This document shows positions 1-6,228 of a DNA stretch of 6,230 nucleotides, one piece after another. The notes under the pieces are model-generated. The model did no database searches. It was not told the origin of the DNA and worked only from the letters and a program-made list of their open reading frames with translations. Both the position numbers and the translations under genes were made by a program. This stretch comes from Gammaproteobacteria bacterium. GTDB lineage: Bacteria; Pseudomonadota; Gammaproteobacteria; J044. The number at the start of each line of letters is the position of its first letter. Position 1 is the first letter of the stretch. The stretch lies in the NCBI GenBank assembly GCA_026995955.1, contig JALWNJ010000116.1, positions 1 through 6,230 of the forward strand, read 5' to 3'.

Positions 1-810
1 GTCCTGGGTCATGTCTGTCTGGTAGTTGACGGTGCCGGCCAGCTCCACACCGGGCACGCCAGTCCACTTCAGACGCGCGGTGTAGGCCAGATCGGAGGCC
101 TGGGCCTCGGCACCTCCCTGGCGCCCACCCCGGATGTCGGTGCCGCCATTGAGTCCGGTTGTGACCAGCAGGTCATAGCTCAGTCCCTGGTTGCCCAGCT
201 CGCCGGAGAGCTGCGCTCCGGCCTCGGTCCAGGTGCTCGGCAGGATGTACTTGTCCACCACCGGGCGTTCCACGCCGTAGAAGGTCGGCGGTTCGTGGGT
301 CTCGTTGATCAGGCCCACGGGCATCAGCAGCAGTCCGGCCATGGCCCGGGTTCGTTCGCCGATGTCGAATTCCAGATAGGCCTGCTCCAGAGCGACCTCG
401 CCAGGCTGGCCATCGCCGGCCAGGGCGTGTTCCAGTTCGAGTTCGGAGAAGAAACGGATGCGGTCGTTGAACTCGTGTCCCAGGAACAGGATGAAGCGGT
501 GGAAATCGGCTTCTTCCTTCTTGCCGCTCCCTTCCCGGGCACGCCAGTTGTTGTAGTGCAGCTCGCCATAGCCGCCGATGGTGGTGCGGCCCTTGAGCGC
601 CCCGTGGCCGTGCGTGTAGTGCCCCAGGTTGCGGGTACCGCTCTCGGTCGGGGCGCTCTCAACGGCTTCGGCCGTGGCCTCGACGGCCGCCTTGAGCTCC
701 TCGATCTCGGCCTCCAGACGCTGGATGCGGGCATCGGTGCTCTCGGCCAGGGCGGGGGCGGCCAGCGTGGCCAGGGTGATTGCGGCAGCGATTCGGGACT
801 TGTCGAACAT
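1..810 (-). CDS. Outer-membrane porin, OprP/OprO-like (3' end outside window)
   Basis: I translated this frame by hand: all 270 codons from the ATG at 810-808 to the window edge are open, so the C-terminus is missing. Residues 1-22 form a signal peptide (MFDKSRIAAA, a hydrophobic Ala/Leu stretch, cleavage likely after PALA). Residues 24-51 are a short heptad-like coiled coil (DARIQRLEAEIEELK and on). A His/Gly-rich linker (HYTHGHG) follows. From about residue 75 the protein shows alternating aromatic/polar beta-strand texture, with GGYGELHYNN, HRFILFLGHEF, RIRFFSELELEHA, NETHEPPTFYGVERP and GLSYDLLVTTGLNGG. This matches my recollection of proteobacterial porins of the phosphate-selective porin O/P type, which form beta-barrel channels in the outer membrane. 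The substrate cannot be read from sequence; phosphate is only the family name. A GGAG lies 10 bases before the ATG. It follows hemJ at a 185-base distance with its own likely promoter. Porin identity is fairly sure, specificity unknown. Confidence 0.82.
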   Translation of the reverse strand, partial: MFDKSRIAAAITLATLAAPALAESTDARIQRLEAEIEELKAAVEATAEAVESAPTESGTRNLGHYTHGHGALKGRTTIGGYGELHYNNWRAREGSGKKEEADFHRFILFLGHEFNDRIRFFSELELEHALAGDGQPGEVALEQAYLEFDIGERTRAMAGLLLMPVGLINETHEPPTFYGVERPVVDKYILPSTWTEAGAQLSGELGNQGLSYDLLVTTGLNGGTDIRGGRQGGAEAQASDLAYTARLKWTGVPGVELAGTVNYQTDMTQD

Positions 811-890
811 GGTGTCTGTACTCCGTGGGTTGCGGTTTCCGGCAGTGCCCTTGCCCTTGCGGTGGGTGGGCGCCTTGTTCACGGCAGGAG

Positions 891-920
891 ATGATATAGA
901 AACAACAAACGAAATGCAAA
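891..920 (-). promoter_or_regulatory. Candidate sigma70 promoter of the porin gene
   Basis: On the minus strand, TTTGCA (920-915, 4 of 6 to the -35 consensus) is followed after 18 bases by TATCAT (896-891, 5 of 6 to the -10 consensus). The stretch from about 885 to 935 is AT-rich in an otherwise GC-rich window. Transcription would start near 884 and give a leader of about 74 bases. The match is by eye, without scoring. Confidence 0.45.
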
Positions 921-931
921 CTATTCTCATT
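913..931. promoter_or_regulatory. Candidate Fur box overlapping the porin -35
   Basis: The minus strand reads AATGAGAATAGTTTGCATT. Compared with the perfect 9-1-9 palindrome AATGAGAAT-N-ATTCTCATT, a common gammaproteobacterial Fur-box form, it mismatches at three positions, all in the second half-site. It covers the candidate -35 of the porin gene, where a bound repressor would block RNA polymerase. If real, the porin would be derepressed under iron limitation. This is a single site found by eye, with no other Fur target in the window to compare. Confidence 0.4.
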
Positions 932-995
932 AACGAGTGCAGGCGGCGGCGATATGGCCGTGGGCAGGGGGACGGGCGTGGATGCCGAAGCGCGA

Positions 996-1430
996 TCAGA
1001 AGGGTTTGAGCACCACCAGCAGCACGACGGCCACCAGGATCAGCAGCGGGAACTCGTTGAACCAGCGGAACCAGACATGGGAGTGGGGATTGGGGCCGGC
1101 GGCAAAGGCGCGCACCAGCCGGCCGCACCACAGGTGATAGGCGACGAGCAGGGCCACCAGGGCCAGCTTGGCATGCAGCCAGCCCATCTGGCGCAGGACC
1201 TCCAGCGGATACCAGGTGAGCATCCACAGACCCAGGGCCACGGTGAGGATCGCCCAGGGGGTGATGAAGCGATACAGCTTGCGCTCCATGAGGGCCAGCC
1301 GTTCGCGCGTGGCAGCATCCTCGCTCATGGCATGGTGCACGAACAGGCGTGGCAGGTAGAACAGGCCGGCATACCACGACACCAGGAACACGATGTGAAA
1401 GGCCTTGATCCAGAGATAACCCTCGGACAT
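996..1430 (-). CDS. hemJ: Protoporphyrinogen IX oxidase HemJ
   Basis: This 144-residue integral membrane protein has the family's usual length. HemJ oxidises protoporphyrinogen IX to protoporphyrin IX in the inner membrane, the penultimate step of heme biosynthesis, in bacteria that lack HemG and HemY. Four membrane segments are visible at about 6-30, 53-73, 83-106 and 122-142. Family hallmarks are KAFHIVFLVSWYAGLFYLPR with His12, a second block at HAKLALV with His86 and Lys88, and the C-terminal RWFNEFP before the last helix. The ATG at 1430 is chosen because the family begins just before this helix and because it falls 4 bases after the stop of the thioredoxin gene, with TGAGG overlapping that stop. 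The frame stays open upstream to 1640, but that part lies inside the thioredoxin gene. It is probably co-transcribed with the two genes before it. No convincing terminator is visible downstream, so some read-through into the porin is possible. Confidence 0.9.
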   Translation of the reverse strand: MSEGYLWIKAFHIVFLVSWYAGLFYLPRLFVHHAMSEDAATRERLALMERKLYRFITPWAILTVALGLWMLTWYPLEVLRQMGWLHAKLALVALLVAYHLWCGRLVRAFAAGPNPHSHVWFRWFNEFPLLILVAVVLLVVLKPF

Positions 1431-1434
1431 GGCC

Positions 1435-1941
1435 TCAGCCCTTGAGCATGGGCGCCAGATCGCGTCGCAGGCGCTGCCAGTCGGGTTCGCCGATCTTCTT
1501 GAACACGATGCGTCCCTCGGGGTCGATGAGGTAGGAGGTGGGTGTGAGCCGTACGCCACCGAAGGCGCGAACGACCTCGCCCTGCGGATCGAGGGCAATG
1601 AAATAGGGTAGCTTCCGCCTGTCGGCCAGTGCGATGACATCGCTGGGCTTGTCGTAGGGCATGGCGACGCCGATGATCACCAGTCCGCGCTCGCCAAGCT
1701 CCTCGTGCAGGCGCACCAGCTCCGGCATCTCCTTGATGCAGCCGGGGCAGGTCGTCGCCCAGAAGTTGACCAGCACCGGCTTGCCGCGCAGCTCGGACAG
1801 GCTGAGGCTGCGGCCGTCGATGCCCCGGAAACGGACCTCCGGTGCCTGGGGATGGAGCAGGCCGGGGGCAAACCAGATTGCGGCACCCAGCCCGATCAGC
1901 AGGATCAGGGTCGCGGCAATGACGAGATCCTTGCGTTTCAT
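1435..1941 (-). CDS. Membrane-anchored TlpA/ResA-like thiol-disulfide oxidoreductase
   Basis: This 168-residue protein has a lysine-rich N-terminus (MKRKD) and one hydrophobic segment at about 6-26 with no clear signal-peptidase site. It is therefore probably anchored in the inner membrane with its thioredoxin domain in the periplasm. The domain starts near residue 37 with a TlpA-style lead-in (RSLSLSELRGKPVLVNFWA). It carries the redox pair Cys65-Pro-Gly-Cys68 in FWATTCPGC and a likely cis-proline at Pro134 (LTPTSYLID). Relatives reduce or exchange disulfides in periplasmic proteins, including apocytochromes c during cytochrome maturation; the actual partner here is unknown. The start ATG (1941-1939) shares the sequence ATGA with the stop of the ClC gene, and GGAG lies 8 bases upstream, so translation is probably coupled. 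The frame is open further upstream, but that stretch overlaps the ClC gene and has no thioredoxin features. Its place just before hemJ fits a heme or cytochrome role, which is inference. Confidence 0.85.
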   Translation of the reverse strand: MKRKDLVIAATLILLIGLGAAIWFAPGLLHPQAPEVRFRGIDGRSLSLSELRGKPVLVNFWATTCPGCIKEMPELVRLHEELGERGLVIIGVAMPYDKPSDVIALADRRKLPYFIALDPQGEVVRAFGGVRLTPTSYLIDPEGRIVFKKIGEPDWQRLRRDLAPMLKG

Positions 1942-3278
1942 GTGCGTGTCTCCGTGGGGTTGTCCTGGCTGGGACCATGGGCAACGGTCCCGGGTTCCGC
2001 CGGCGGGAAGAAATTGGCCGCCAGCGCACGGTAGATCGGTTCGGGGCAGACGATACCCGAGATGACCCGTGCGAGGAAGGCCGTGGCCATCAGCGGCAGA
2101 AGCATCTCGTTGTTGTCCGTCATCTCCATGACGATGACGAAGGCCGTGATCGGCGTCTGCACCACGCCCGAGAAGTAACCCACCATGCCCAGCAGCACCA
2201 CGGCCGTCACCGGAATGCCGGGCAACCATTCGGAGAACAGGTGTCCCACCCCGGCACCGGCTGCCAGCGAGGGCGCGAAGATGCCGCCGGGAATGCCGGT
2301 CAGATACGATACGGCACTGGCCAGGAACTTGAGCGGCGCATAGGTCCAGGGCAGTTCACCCTCCCCGGTGACCAGCAGCCGAGCCTGATCGTAGCCGGTG
2401 CCGTAGACCTGGCCGTCGGAAAGCCACCCGAGCGCGGCCAGCAGCAGGCCAAGCAGGATGGCCACCCGTACCGGCCAGCGCCCGTGCCAGGGCGCGAGCC
2501 ACTTCTGTCCCTGGATCAGCAGTGTGCTGAACAGGCCGCCGAACAGCCCGCCGCCGATGCCGCAGACCAGGATGGGGAGAATCATCTCCTCCGGCACCAG
2601 CTTGGCCGGGCTGGTGCCGAAATAGACATAATTGCCCTGCAGCATGACCGCAGTGACGCCGGCCATGAACACGCCCACCAGAACCACCCCGCTGGTGCGT
2701 TCCTCGAAATTGCGGCCCAGCTCCTCGATGGCAAAGAGGATGCCTGCCAGCGGGGTGTTGAAGGCCGCGGCGATGCCGGCGGCACCGCCGGCCAGAATCA
2801 GGCCCTTGTCCATGTAGTGATAGGGGAAACGCGCCAGCCGGCCGAGCGAGAACATGACGGCGGCACCGATGTGCACGGTCGGCCCCTCGCGGCCGATGGA
2901 GGCGCCGCACAGCAGGCCCAGCACGAGCAGCAGCATCTTGCCCACCGCGATGCGCAGCGACAGCAGGATGCTGCGGCTTTCGTGTTCGCTCATGGCCAGG
3001 GCAGCGATCGATTGCGGAATGCCGCTGCCCTGGCTGCCCGGGAAGAATCGCAGTGTCAGCCAGGCGATGAAGCCCAGACCCAATGGGGTCAGCAGCCAGG
3101 CCGCCCAGGGCCACTGCGCAAGGATCTCTCGATGCGTCTCGCCTGCCCATTCGGCGCCCCAGGCGAGCAATGTAGCGAGCAGTCCCACCACGATCGCGCC
3201 GCACCAGAAGATCAGCCGGATCTTCCAGCCCTCGGGCGAAAGCAACTGACGACTGGTCCGGCGGATGTGGTGCAGCAT
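1938..3278 (-). CDS. ClC family H+/Cl- exchanger
   Basis: This 446-residue polytopic membrane protein is the length of a bacterial ClC without C-terminal CBS domains. All three anion-pathway motifs are present: GSGIP at 84-88 (central Ser85), GREGP at 129-133 with the gating glutamate Glu131, and GGIFAP at 331-336 (Phe334). The pore tyrosine is probably Tyr416 (CPEPIY). In FAIEEL the second glutamate (Glu186) aligns with the internal proton glutamate of the E. coli protein. Having both glutamates suggests a coupled H+/Cl- antiporter rather than a passive channel. Such proteins move chloride or other anions across the inner membrane and can help in acid resistance. I chose the ATG at 3278: AGGAG lies just upstream, and the family's RRLLSPE-like beginning follows. 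An in-frame ATG at 3320 would add 14 residues without recognisable features. Its stop overlaps the start of the thioredoxin gene. It diverges from argC. Confidence 0.9.
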   Translation of the reverse strand: MLHHIRRTSRQLLSPEGWKIRLIFWCGAIVVGLLATLLAWGAEWAGETHREILAQWPWAAWLLTPLGLGFIAWLTLRFFPGSQGSGIPQSIAALAMSEHESRSILLSLRIAVGKMLLLVLGLLCGASIGREGPTVHIGAAVMFSLGRLARFPYHYMDKGLILAGGAAGIAAAFNTPLAGILFAIEELGRNFEERTSGVVLVGVFMAGVTAVMLQGNYVYFGTSPAKLVPEEMILPILVCGIGGGLFGGLFSTLLIQGQKWLAPWHGRWPVRVAILLGLLLAALGWLSDGQVYGTGYDQARLLVTGEGELPWTYAPLKFLASAVSYLTGIPGGIFAPSLAAGAGVGHLFSEWLPGIPVTAVVLLGMVGYFSGVVQTPITAFVIVMEMTDNNEMLLPLMATAFLARVISGIVCPEPIYRALAANFFPPAEPGTVAHGPSQDNPTETRT

Positions 3279-3396
3279 CTCTCCTGGCCTGCCGGTGATG
3301 CGGGGCACACATCTTAGCATGGCGGCCGGACGGCCCTCGTCGGGGCCCGGGGGATGCGGTAACATCTGCAGCCAAGTCCACGCCGGGAAGTCAGTC
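3279..3396. promoter_or_regulatory. Divergent clc/argC promoter region with repeat
   Basis: This 118-base gap must hold the promoters of both divergent units. It contains an imperfect direct repeat: GATGCGG followed by ACATCT at 3297-3314, and again at 3353-3367 with a gap three bases shorter. Each copy also makes a small dyad (GATG...CATC). Weak -10-like hexamers sit in the copies: TAAGAT on the minus strand (3316-3311) for clc and TAACAT on the plus strand (3360-3365) for argC, each about 25 bases before a start if transcription begins just downstream. Neither has a recognisable -35. I see no ArgR-box-like AT-rich palindrome. Confidence 0.35.
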
Positions 3397-4431
3397 ATGC
3401 TCAAGGTCGGAATCATTGGGGCCACCGGGTATACCGGGGTCGAGCTGTTGCGCCTGCTGGCACTGCACCCCAAGGTCGAGGTGCGTGCGGTGACCTCGCG
3501 CAAGGAGGCAGGCAAGCCGCTCACCGAGCTGTTCCCCAGCCTGCGCGGCCACTATGACCTGGATTTCGTCAATCCCGACGAGACGCCCCTGGACGATTGC
3601 GACCTGGTGTTCTTCGCCACGCCCAACGGCACGGCGATGAAGATGGTGCGGCCCCTGCTCGAGACCGGCGTGCGCGTCATCGACCTGGCCGCCGACTTCC
3701 GTCTGCGCGATGCCGAGGTGTGGGCCGACTGGTACGGTCTTGAACATGCCTGTCCGGATCTCCTGGCCGAGGCCGTCTACGGGCTGCCCGAGCTCAACCG
3801 TGCCGCCATTGCCGAGGCGCGGCTGGTGGCCAACCCGGGGTGTTATCCCACGGCCACCGCACTCGGCCTGTTGCCCCTGGTGGCCGAAGAGGGGCTGGTC
3901 GATCGCGAGCACCTCATCGCCGACTGCAAGTCCGGCGTCAGCGGTGCCGGGCGCAAGGCCCAGGTGGCCACCCTGTTCAGCGAGGCGGAGGAGAACTTCA
4001 ACGCCTACGGCGTCGCCGGCCACCGTCACCTGCCCGAGATCCGCCAGACCCTGGCGCAGGCCGCCGGCCAGCCCGTGGGGCTGACCTTCGTGCCGCATCT
4101 GACACCGATGATCCGTGGTATCCATGCCACCCTGTACGCCCGCCTGCAGCAGCCCGACGCCGATCTGCAGGCCCTGTTCGAAGCCCGCTACGCCGACGAG
4201 CCCTTCGTCGATGTGCTGCCCCCCGGCAGTCACCCGCAGACCCGCAGCGTGCGCGGCGTCAATGTCTGTCGCATTGCCGTGCACCGGCCCCAGGGAGGCG
4301 ACCAGGTGGTGGTGCTGTCGGTGATCGACAATCTGGTCAAGGGCGCGGCCGGGCAGGCGGTGCAGAACATGAACATCATGTTCGGCCTGGACGAGCGTCT
4401 GGGGCTCGACCAGCCGGCACTCCTGCCCTGA
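3397..4431 (+). CDS. argC: N-acetyl-gamma-glutamyl-phosphate reductase ArgC
   Basis: This 344-residue protein has the usual length of type 1 ArgC. It catalyses the NADPH-dependent reduction of N-acetylglutamyl phosphate to N-acetylglutamate semialdehyde, the third step of arginine biosynthesis, in the cytoplasm. The N-terminal dinucleotide-binding loop is [10 protein letters not shown] (5-14). FFATPNGTA lies at 72-80, and the catalytic Cys149 sits in [10 protein letters not shown]. The conserved AGHRHLPEI (207-215) follows, then the substrate-domain block [10 protein letters not shown] (233-242) and the C-terminal [16 protein letters not shown]. The ATG at 3397 is chosen because the protein family begins immediately before the Rossmann loop, with GGGAAG as a ribosome site 6-7 bases upstream. 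The frame is open upstream to 3265 but runs into the divergent promoter region. It leads the plus-strand unit; the next gene starts 3 bases after its stop. No arg repressor site is obvious, so arginine control cannot be judged from here. Confidence 0.96.
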   Translation: MLKVGIIGATGYTGVELLRLLALHPKVEVRAVTSRKEAGKPLTELFPSLRGHYDLDFVNPDETPLDDCDLVFFATPNGTAMKMVRPLLETGVRVIDLAADFRLRDAEVWADWYGLEHACPDLLAEAVYGLPELNRAAIAEARLVANPGCYPTATALGLLPLVAEEGLVDREHLIADCKSGVSGAGRKAQVATLFSEAEENFNAYGVAGHRHLPEIRQTLAQAAGQPVGLTFVPHLTPMIRGIHATLYARLQQPDADLQALFEARYADEPFVDVLPPGSHPQTRSVRGVNVCRIAVHRPQGGDQVVVLSVIDNLVKGAAGQAVQNMNIMFGLDERLGLDQPALLP

Positions 4432-4434
4432 CCC

Positions 4435-5169
4435 ATGCCCCTGCCACCGCGCCCCGCGCACAAGGTCCGCTACCGCATCGAGCACCACGACCCGGTGCGC
4501 AAGCTGGTGATCCAGGCCGTGGTCATCGGCCTGGTGATCCTGCTCGGCTGGGGCCTGTTCCGGCTCGGTTTCCGTCTCAGCGGCTTCGAGGAACTGGCGG
4601 CGCAACGGCGTATCGAATCCCTGTCCGCGCAGGTGGCGCGGCTGGAGGAAGAAAACCGCAGCCTGCGCAATGATGCGGCCTACCAGCGCCAGTCGGCCGC
4701 CGTCGAGCACAAGGCGCTGGAGGCCGTCCGCCAGGCGCTGGAGCAGGCCCAGGCTGAAAACCTGCGGCTCAAGGAGGAGCTGAGCTTCTACCGCAGCATC
4801 GTCTCACCCTCCGCAATGAGACCCGGGTTGCACATTCAGTCGCTGACACTGGAAAACGGCGCACAAAAGGGCGAATATCATTATCGTGTGGTGCTTACCC
4901 TGGTGCGCGGCAATGGCCGGGTGGCCAAGGGACGGGCGCGAATCAGCGTCATCGGCACCCACCAGGGCAAGCCGGCCACGGTGGAGGTTGGCGGACGCGA
5001 GGCCATGCGCTTCTCGTTCCGCTATTTCCAGCGCCTGGAGGGCGACCTGAAACTGCCCGAAGGCTTCACGCCGCAAATCCTGCGGGTGGTGGCCGAGCCC
5101 ACCGGCAAACTCGAAGCCGCGGAACGCGACTTCCCCTGGCAACCCGGCAAGCAAACGGGAGTACCGTGA
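4435..5169 (+). CDS. DUF6776-like single-pass membrane coiled-coil protein
   Basis: This 244-residue protein has no known function. The order is a basic N-terminus (residues 1-23, rich in Arg and Lys), one transmembrane helix (about 24-44), a long coiled coil (about 52-118, LSAQVARLEEENRSLRND and on) and a C-terminal beta-rich domain (about 130-235) with FRYFQRLEGDLKLPEGF. The excess of positive charge before the helix suggests the coiled coil and C-domain are periplasmic. I recognise the layout and the FYRSIVSP and LKLPEGF style from a conserved gammaproteobacterial family between argC and a bactofilin, which I believe is DUF6776; this is from memory. The start is the only ATG before the membrane helix. 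It lies 3 bases after the argC stop without a clear ribosome site, so it probably depends on translation of argC. Its end overlaps or abuts the bactofilin start, which points to a shared structural role such as anchoring. Confidence 0.82.
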   Translation: MPLPPRPAHKVRYRIEHHDPVRKLVIQAVVIGLVILLGWGLFRLGFRLSGFEELAAQRRIESLSAQVARLEEENRSLRNDAAYQRQSAAVEHKALEAVRQALEQAQAENLRLKEELSFYRSIVSPSAMRPGLHIQSLTLENGAQKGEYHYRVVLTLVRGNGRVAKGRARISVIGTHQGKPATVEVGGREAMRFSFRYFQRLEGDLKLPEGFTPQILRVVAEPTGKLEAAERDFPWQPGKQTGVP

Positions 5170-5171
5170 AC

Positions 5172-5753
5172 ATGTTGTTCGGAAAGCGCAAGAAATCCGG
5201 CGGGGCCGGTCGCATCGAGACCCTGGTCGGTCGCAATACCACCGTCACCGGCGATCTCAGCTTCACCGGCGGCCTGCACATCGAGGGCGAGGTAATCGGA
5301 AACGTACTGGCCGGAGACGACAGCTCCATTCTCGTGCTCAGCGAGGAGGGACTGGTGCGCGGTGACATCCATGTTCCCAACATGGTGCTCAATGGCCGCG
5401 TGGAAGGGGATGTGTACGCCTCCGAACACTGCGAGCTGGCCCCGCGCGCACGCATCACCGGCAATGTCTACTACCACCTCATCGAGATGTCGATGGGGGC
5501 CACCGTCAACGGCAATCTCATCCACCAGGAGGGTGGCAAGCCGCGACTCGAGTTCGAGCCCGACGCCGAGGGCGGAGCAGAAGCCAAACCCGAGCCGGAG
5601 GCCGCGCCAAGCCGGCAGGAAGGCGCGACCGCCGAGACACGGGCCGATGAATCCGTCCCGGCCCGGGAAACGGGCGACTCCGGGGCGTCGGCCGGGGCCG
5701 CCGGATCCACGCCGCGCCGACGCAAAACCGCAGCCGCCGGCGGGGATTCTTGA
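5172..5753 (+). CDS. Bactofilin (polymer-forming cytoskeletal protein)
   Basis: This 193-residue protein carries a central bactofilin domain (about 14-118), a right-handed beta-helix that polymerises into filaments without nucleotide. The repeating texture is visible as short strands with glycine turns: TLVGRNTTVTGDL, GGLHIEGEVIGNV, GLVRGDIHVPN, LNGRVEGDVYA, ARITGNVYY and ATVNGNLIHQEGG. The N-terminus (LFGKRKKSGG) is the usual short basic tail, which in relatives touches the membrane. The last 70 residues or so are low-complexity, rich in Ala, Glu, Pro and Gly, ending in a basic PRRRK patch, and are probably disordered. Bactofilins organise envelope enzymes such as peptidoglycan hydrolases and help set cell shape. 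Two starts are possible. ATG 5172 has GGGAG 10 bases upstream. GTG 5166 adds two residues, shares GTGA with the previous stop and has the same GGGAG only 4 bases away. I prefer the ATG slightly. Confidence 0.93.
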   Translation: MLFGKRKKSGGAGRIETLVGRNTTVTGDLSFTGGLHIEGEVIGNVLAGDDSSILVLSEEGLVRGDIHVPNMVLNGRVEGDVYASEHCELAPRARITGNVYYHLIEMSMGATVNGNLIHQEGGKPRLEFEPDAEGGAEAKPEPEAAPSRQEGATAETRADESVPARETGDSGASAGAAGSTPRRRKTAAAGGDS

Positions 5754-5778
5754 CCCCCCGCCTTGCCGGGTGTAGCTT
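5750..5778 (+). promoter_or_regulatory. Candidate promoter of erpA
   Basis: TTGACC (5750-5755, 5 of 6 to the -35 consensus) overlaps the bactofilin stop codon. After 17 bases comes TAGCTT (5773-5778), which keeps the three most important -10 positions (T1, A2, T6). Transcription would begin near 5785, giving a leader of about 33 bases. CTTGACCCC occurs twice, at 5749-5757 and 5776-5784, exactly 27 bases apart; the second copy overlaps the -10 and could be part of an operator. I see no clear IscR site. Confidence 0.4.
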
Positions 5779-5817
5779 GACCCCATTGGCCCAACGCAAA
5801 GATTCCGGAGACGACGC

Positions 5818-6180
5818 ATGAGCGAGACAGCAACCGAGACCCAGACCGACGAGCCGCTGATCTTCACCGAGGCCGCGGCACGCAAGGTCAAGAGCCTGAT
5901 CGAGGAAGAGAACAACCCCAACCTCAAGCTGCGCGTGTTCATCAGCGGCGGGGGCTGTTCCGGCTTCCAGTACGGCTTCACCTTCGACGAGAACATCAAC
6001 GAGGGCGACACCGTGGTCGAGAAGGAAGGCGTCACCCTGCTGGTCGATCCGATGAGCTTCCAGTACCTCAACGGCGCCGAGATCGACTACACCGAGGGGC
6101 TGGCGGGTGCCCAGTTCGTCATCCGCAACCCCAACGCCGTCACCACCTGCGGCTGCGGTTCCTCCTTCTCGCCCGCCTGA
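5818..6180 (+). CDS. erpA: Iron-sulfur cluster insertion protein ErpA
   Basis: This 120-residue A-type carrier has the family's usual length. ErpA receives Fe-S clusters from the ISC or SUF scaffold and passes them to target enzymes in the cytoplasm; in E. coli the targets include IspG and IspH of isoprenoid synthesis. The three cluster-binding cysteines are present: Cys47 in [12 protein letters not shown], and Cys111 and Cys113 in TTCGCGSSF near the C-terminus. The body ([31 protein letters not shown]) reads as ErpA rather than IscA or SufA, and the bactofilin neighbourhood supports this. The N-terminal dozen residues ([12 protein letters not shown]) are a polar extension typical of ErpA. 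CGGAG lies 7 bases before the ATG. It is 64 bases after the bactofilin stop with its own candidate promoter and is followed by a strong terminator, so it can probably be expressed apart from argC. Confidence 0.95.
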   Translation: MSETATETQTDEPLIFTEAAARKVKSLIEEENNPNLKLRVFISGGGCSGFQYGFTFDENINEGDTVVEKEGVTLLVDPMSFQYLNGAEIDYTEGLAGAQFVIRNPNAVTTCGCGSSFSPA

Positions 6181-6203
6181 TTCCGTCGCTGGCAGCGCGA
6201 ACG

Positions 6204-6228
6204 AAAAGGGGCCTTTGGGCCCCTTTTT
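6204..6228 (+). terminator. Rho-independent terminator after erpA
   Basis: A perfect 10-base stem (AAAAGGGGCC at 6204-6213 with GGCCCCTTTT at 6218-6227) encloses a 4-base loop (TTTG) and ends in a run of five T (6224-6228). It begins 24 bases after the erpA stop. The A-run on the other side means it may also work for a transcript arriving from the right on the minus strand. Confidence 0.9.

Noticed and set aside
295..894. A 199-codon open frame on the plus strand opposite the porin
   Set aside because: It starts with GTG without a ribosome site and lies antisense to a convincing porin with a signal peptide.
932..995. A terminator between hemJ and the porin
   Set aside because: Only a 4-base stem (CGGC/GCCG) with a 6-base loop is visible, and no T-run follows it on the minus strand.
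1977..3317. A 446-codon open frame on the plus strand opposite the ClC gene
   Set aside because: Its product is rich in Gln, His, Asp, Arg and Gly with no fold-like pattern, as expected for the antisense of a GC-rich membrane-protein gene. The minus-strand protein has every ClC motif.
3279..3524. An N-terminal extension of the ClC gene of up to 82 residues
   Set aside because: The extra part is Pro/Ser/Arg-rich, non-membrane in character and overlaps the argC start. The normal ClC beginning lies at 3278.
3391..4710. A 439-codon open frame on the minus strand opposite argC
   Set aside because: It is low-complexity and Gln/His/Gly-rich, has no recognisable domain, and spans the end of argC into the next gene. 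It is an artefact of codon bias in argC.
5022..6071. A 349-codon open frame on the minus strand opposite bactofilin and erpA
   Set aside because: It crosses two well-supported plus-strand genes and the gap between them, and its product resembles no family I know.
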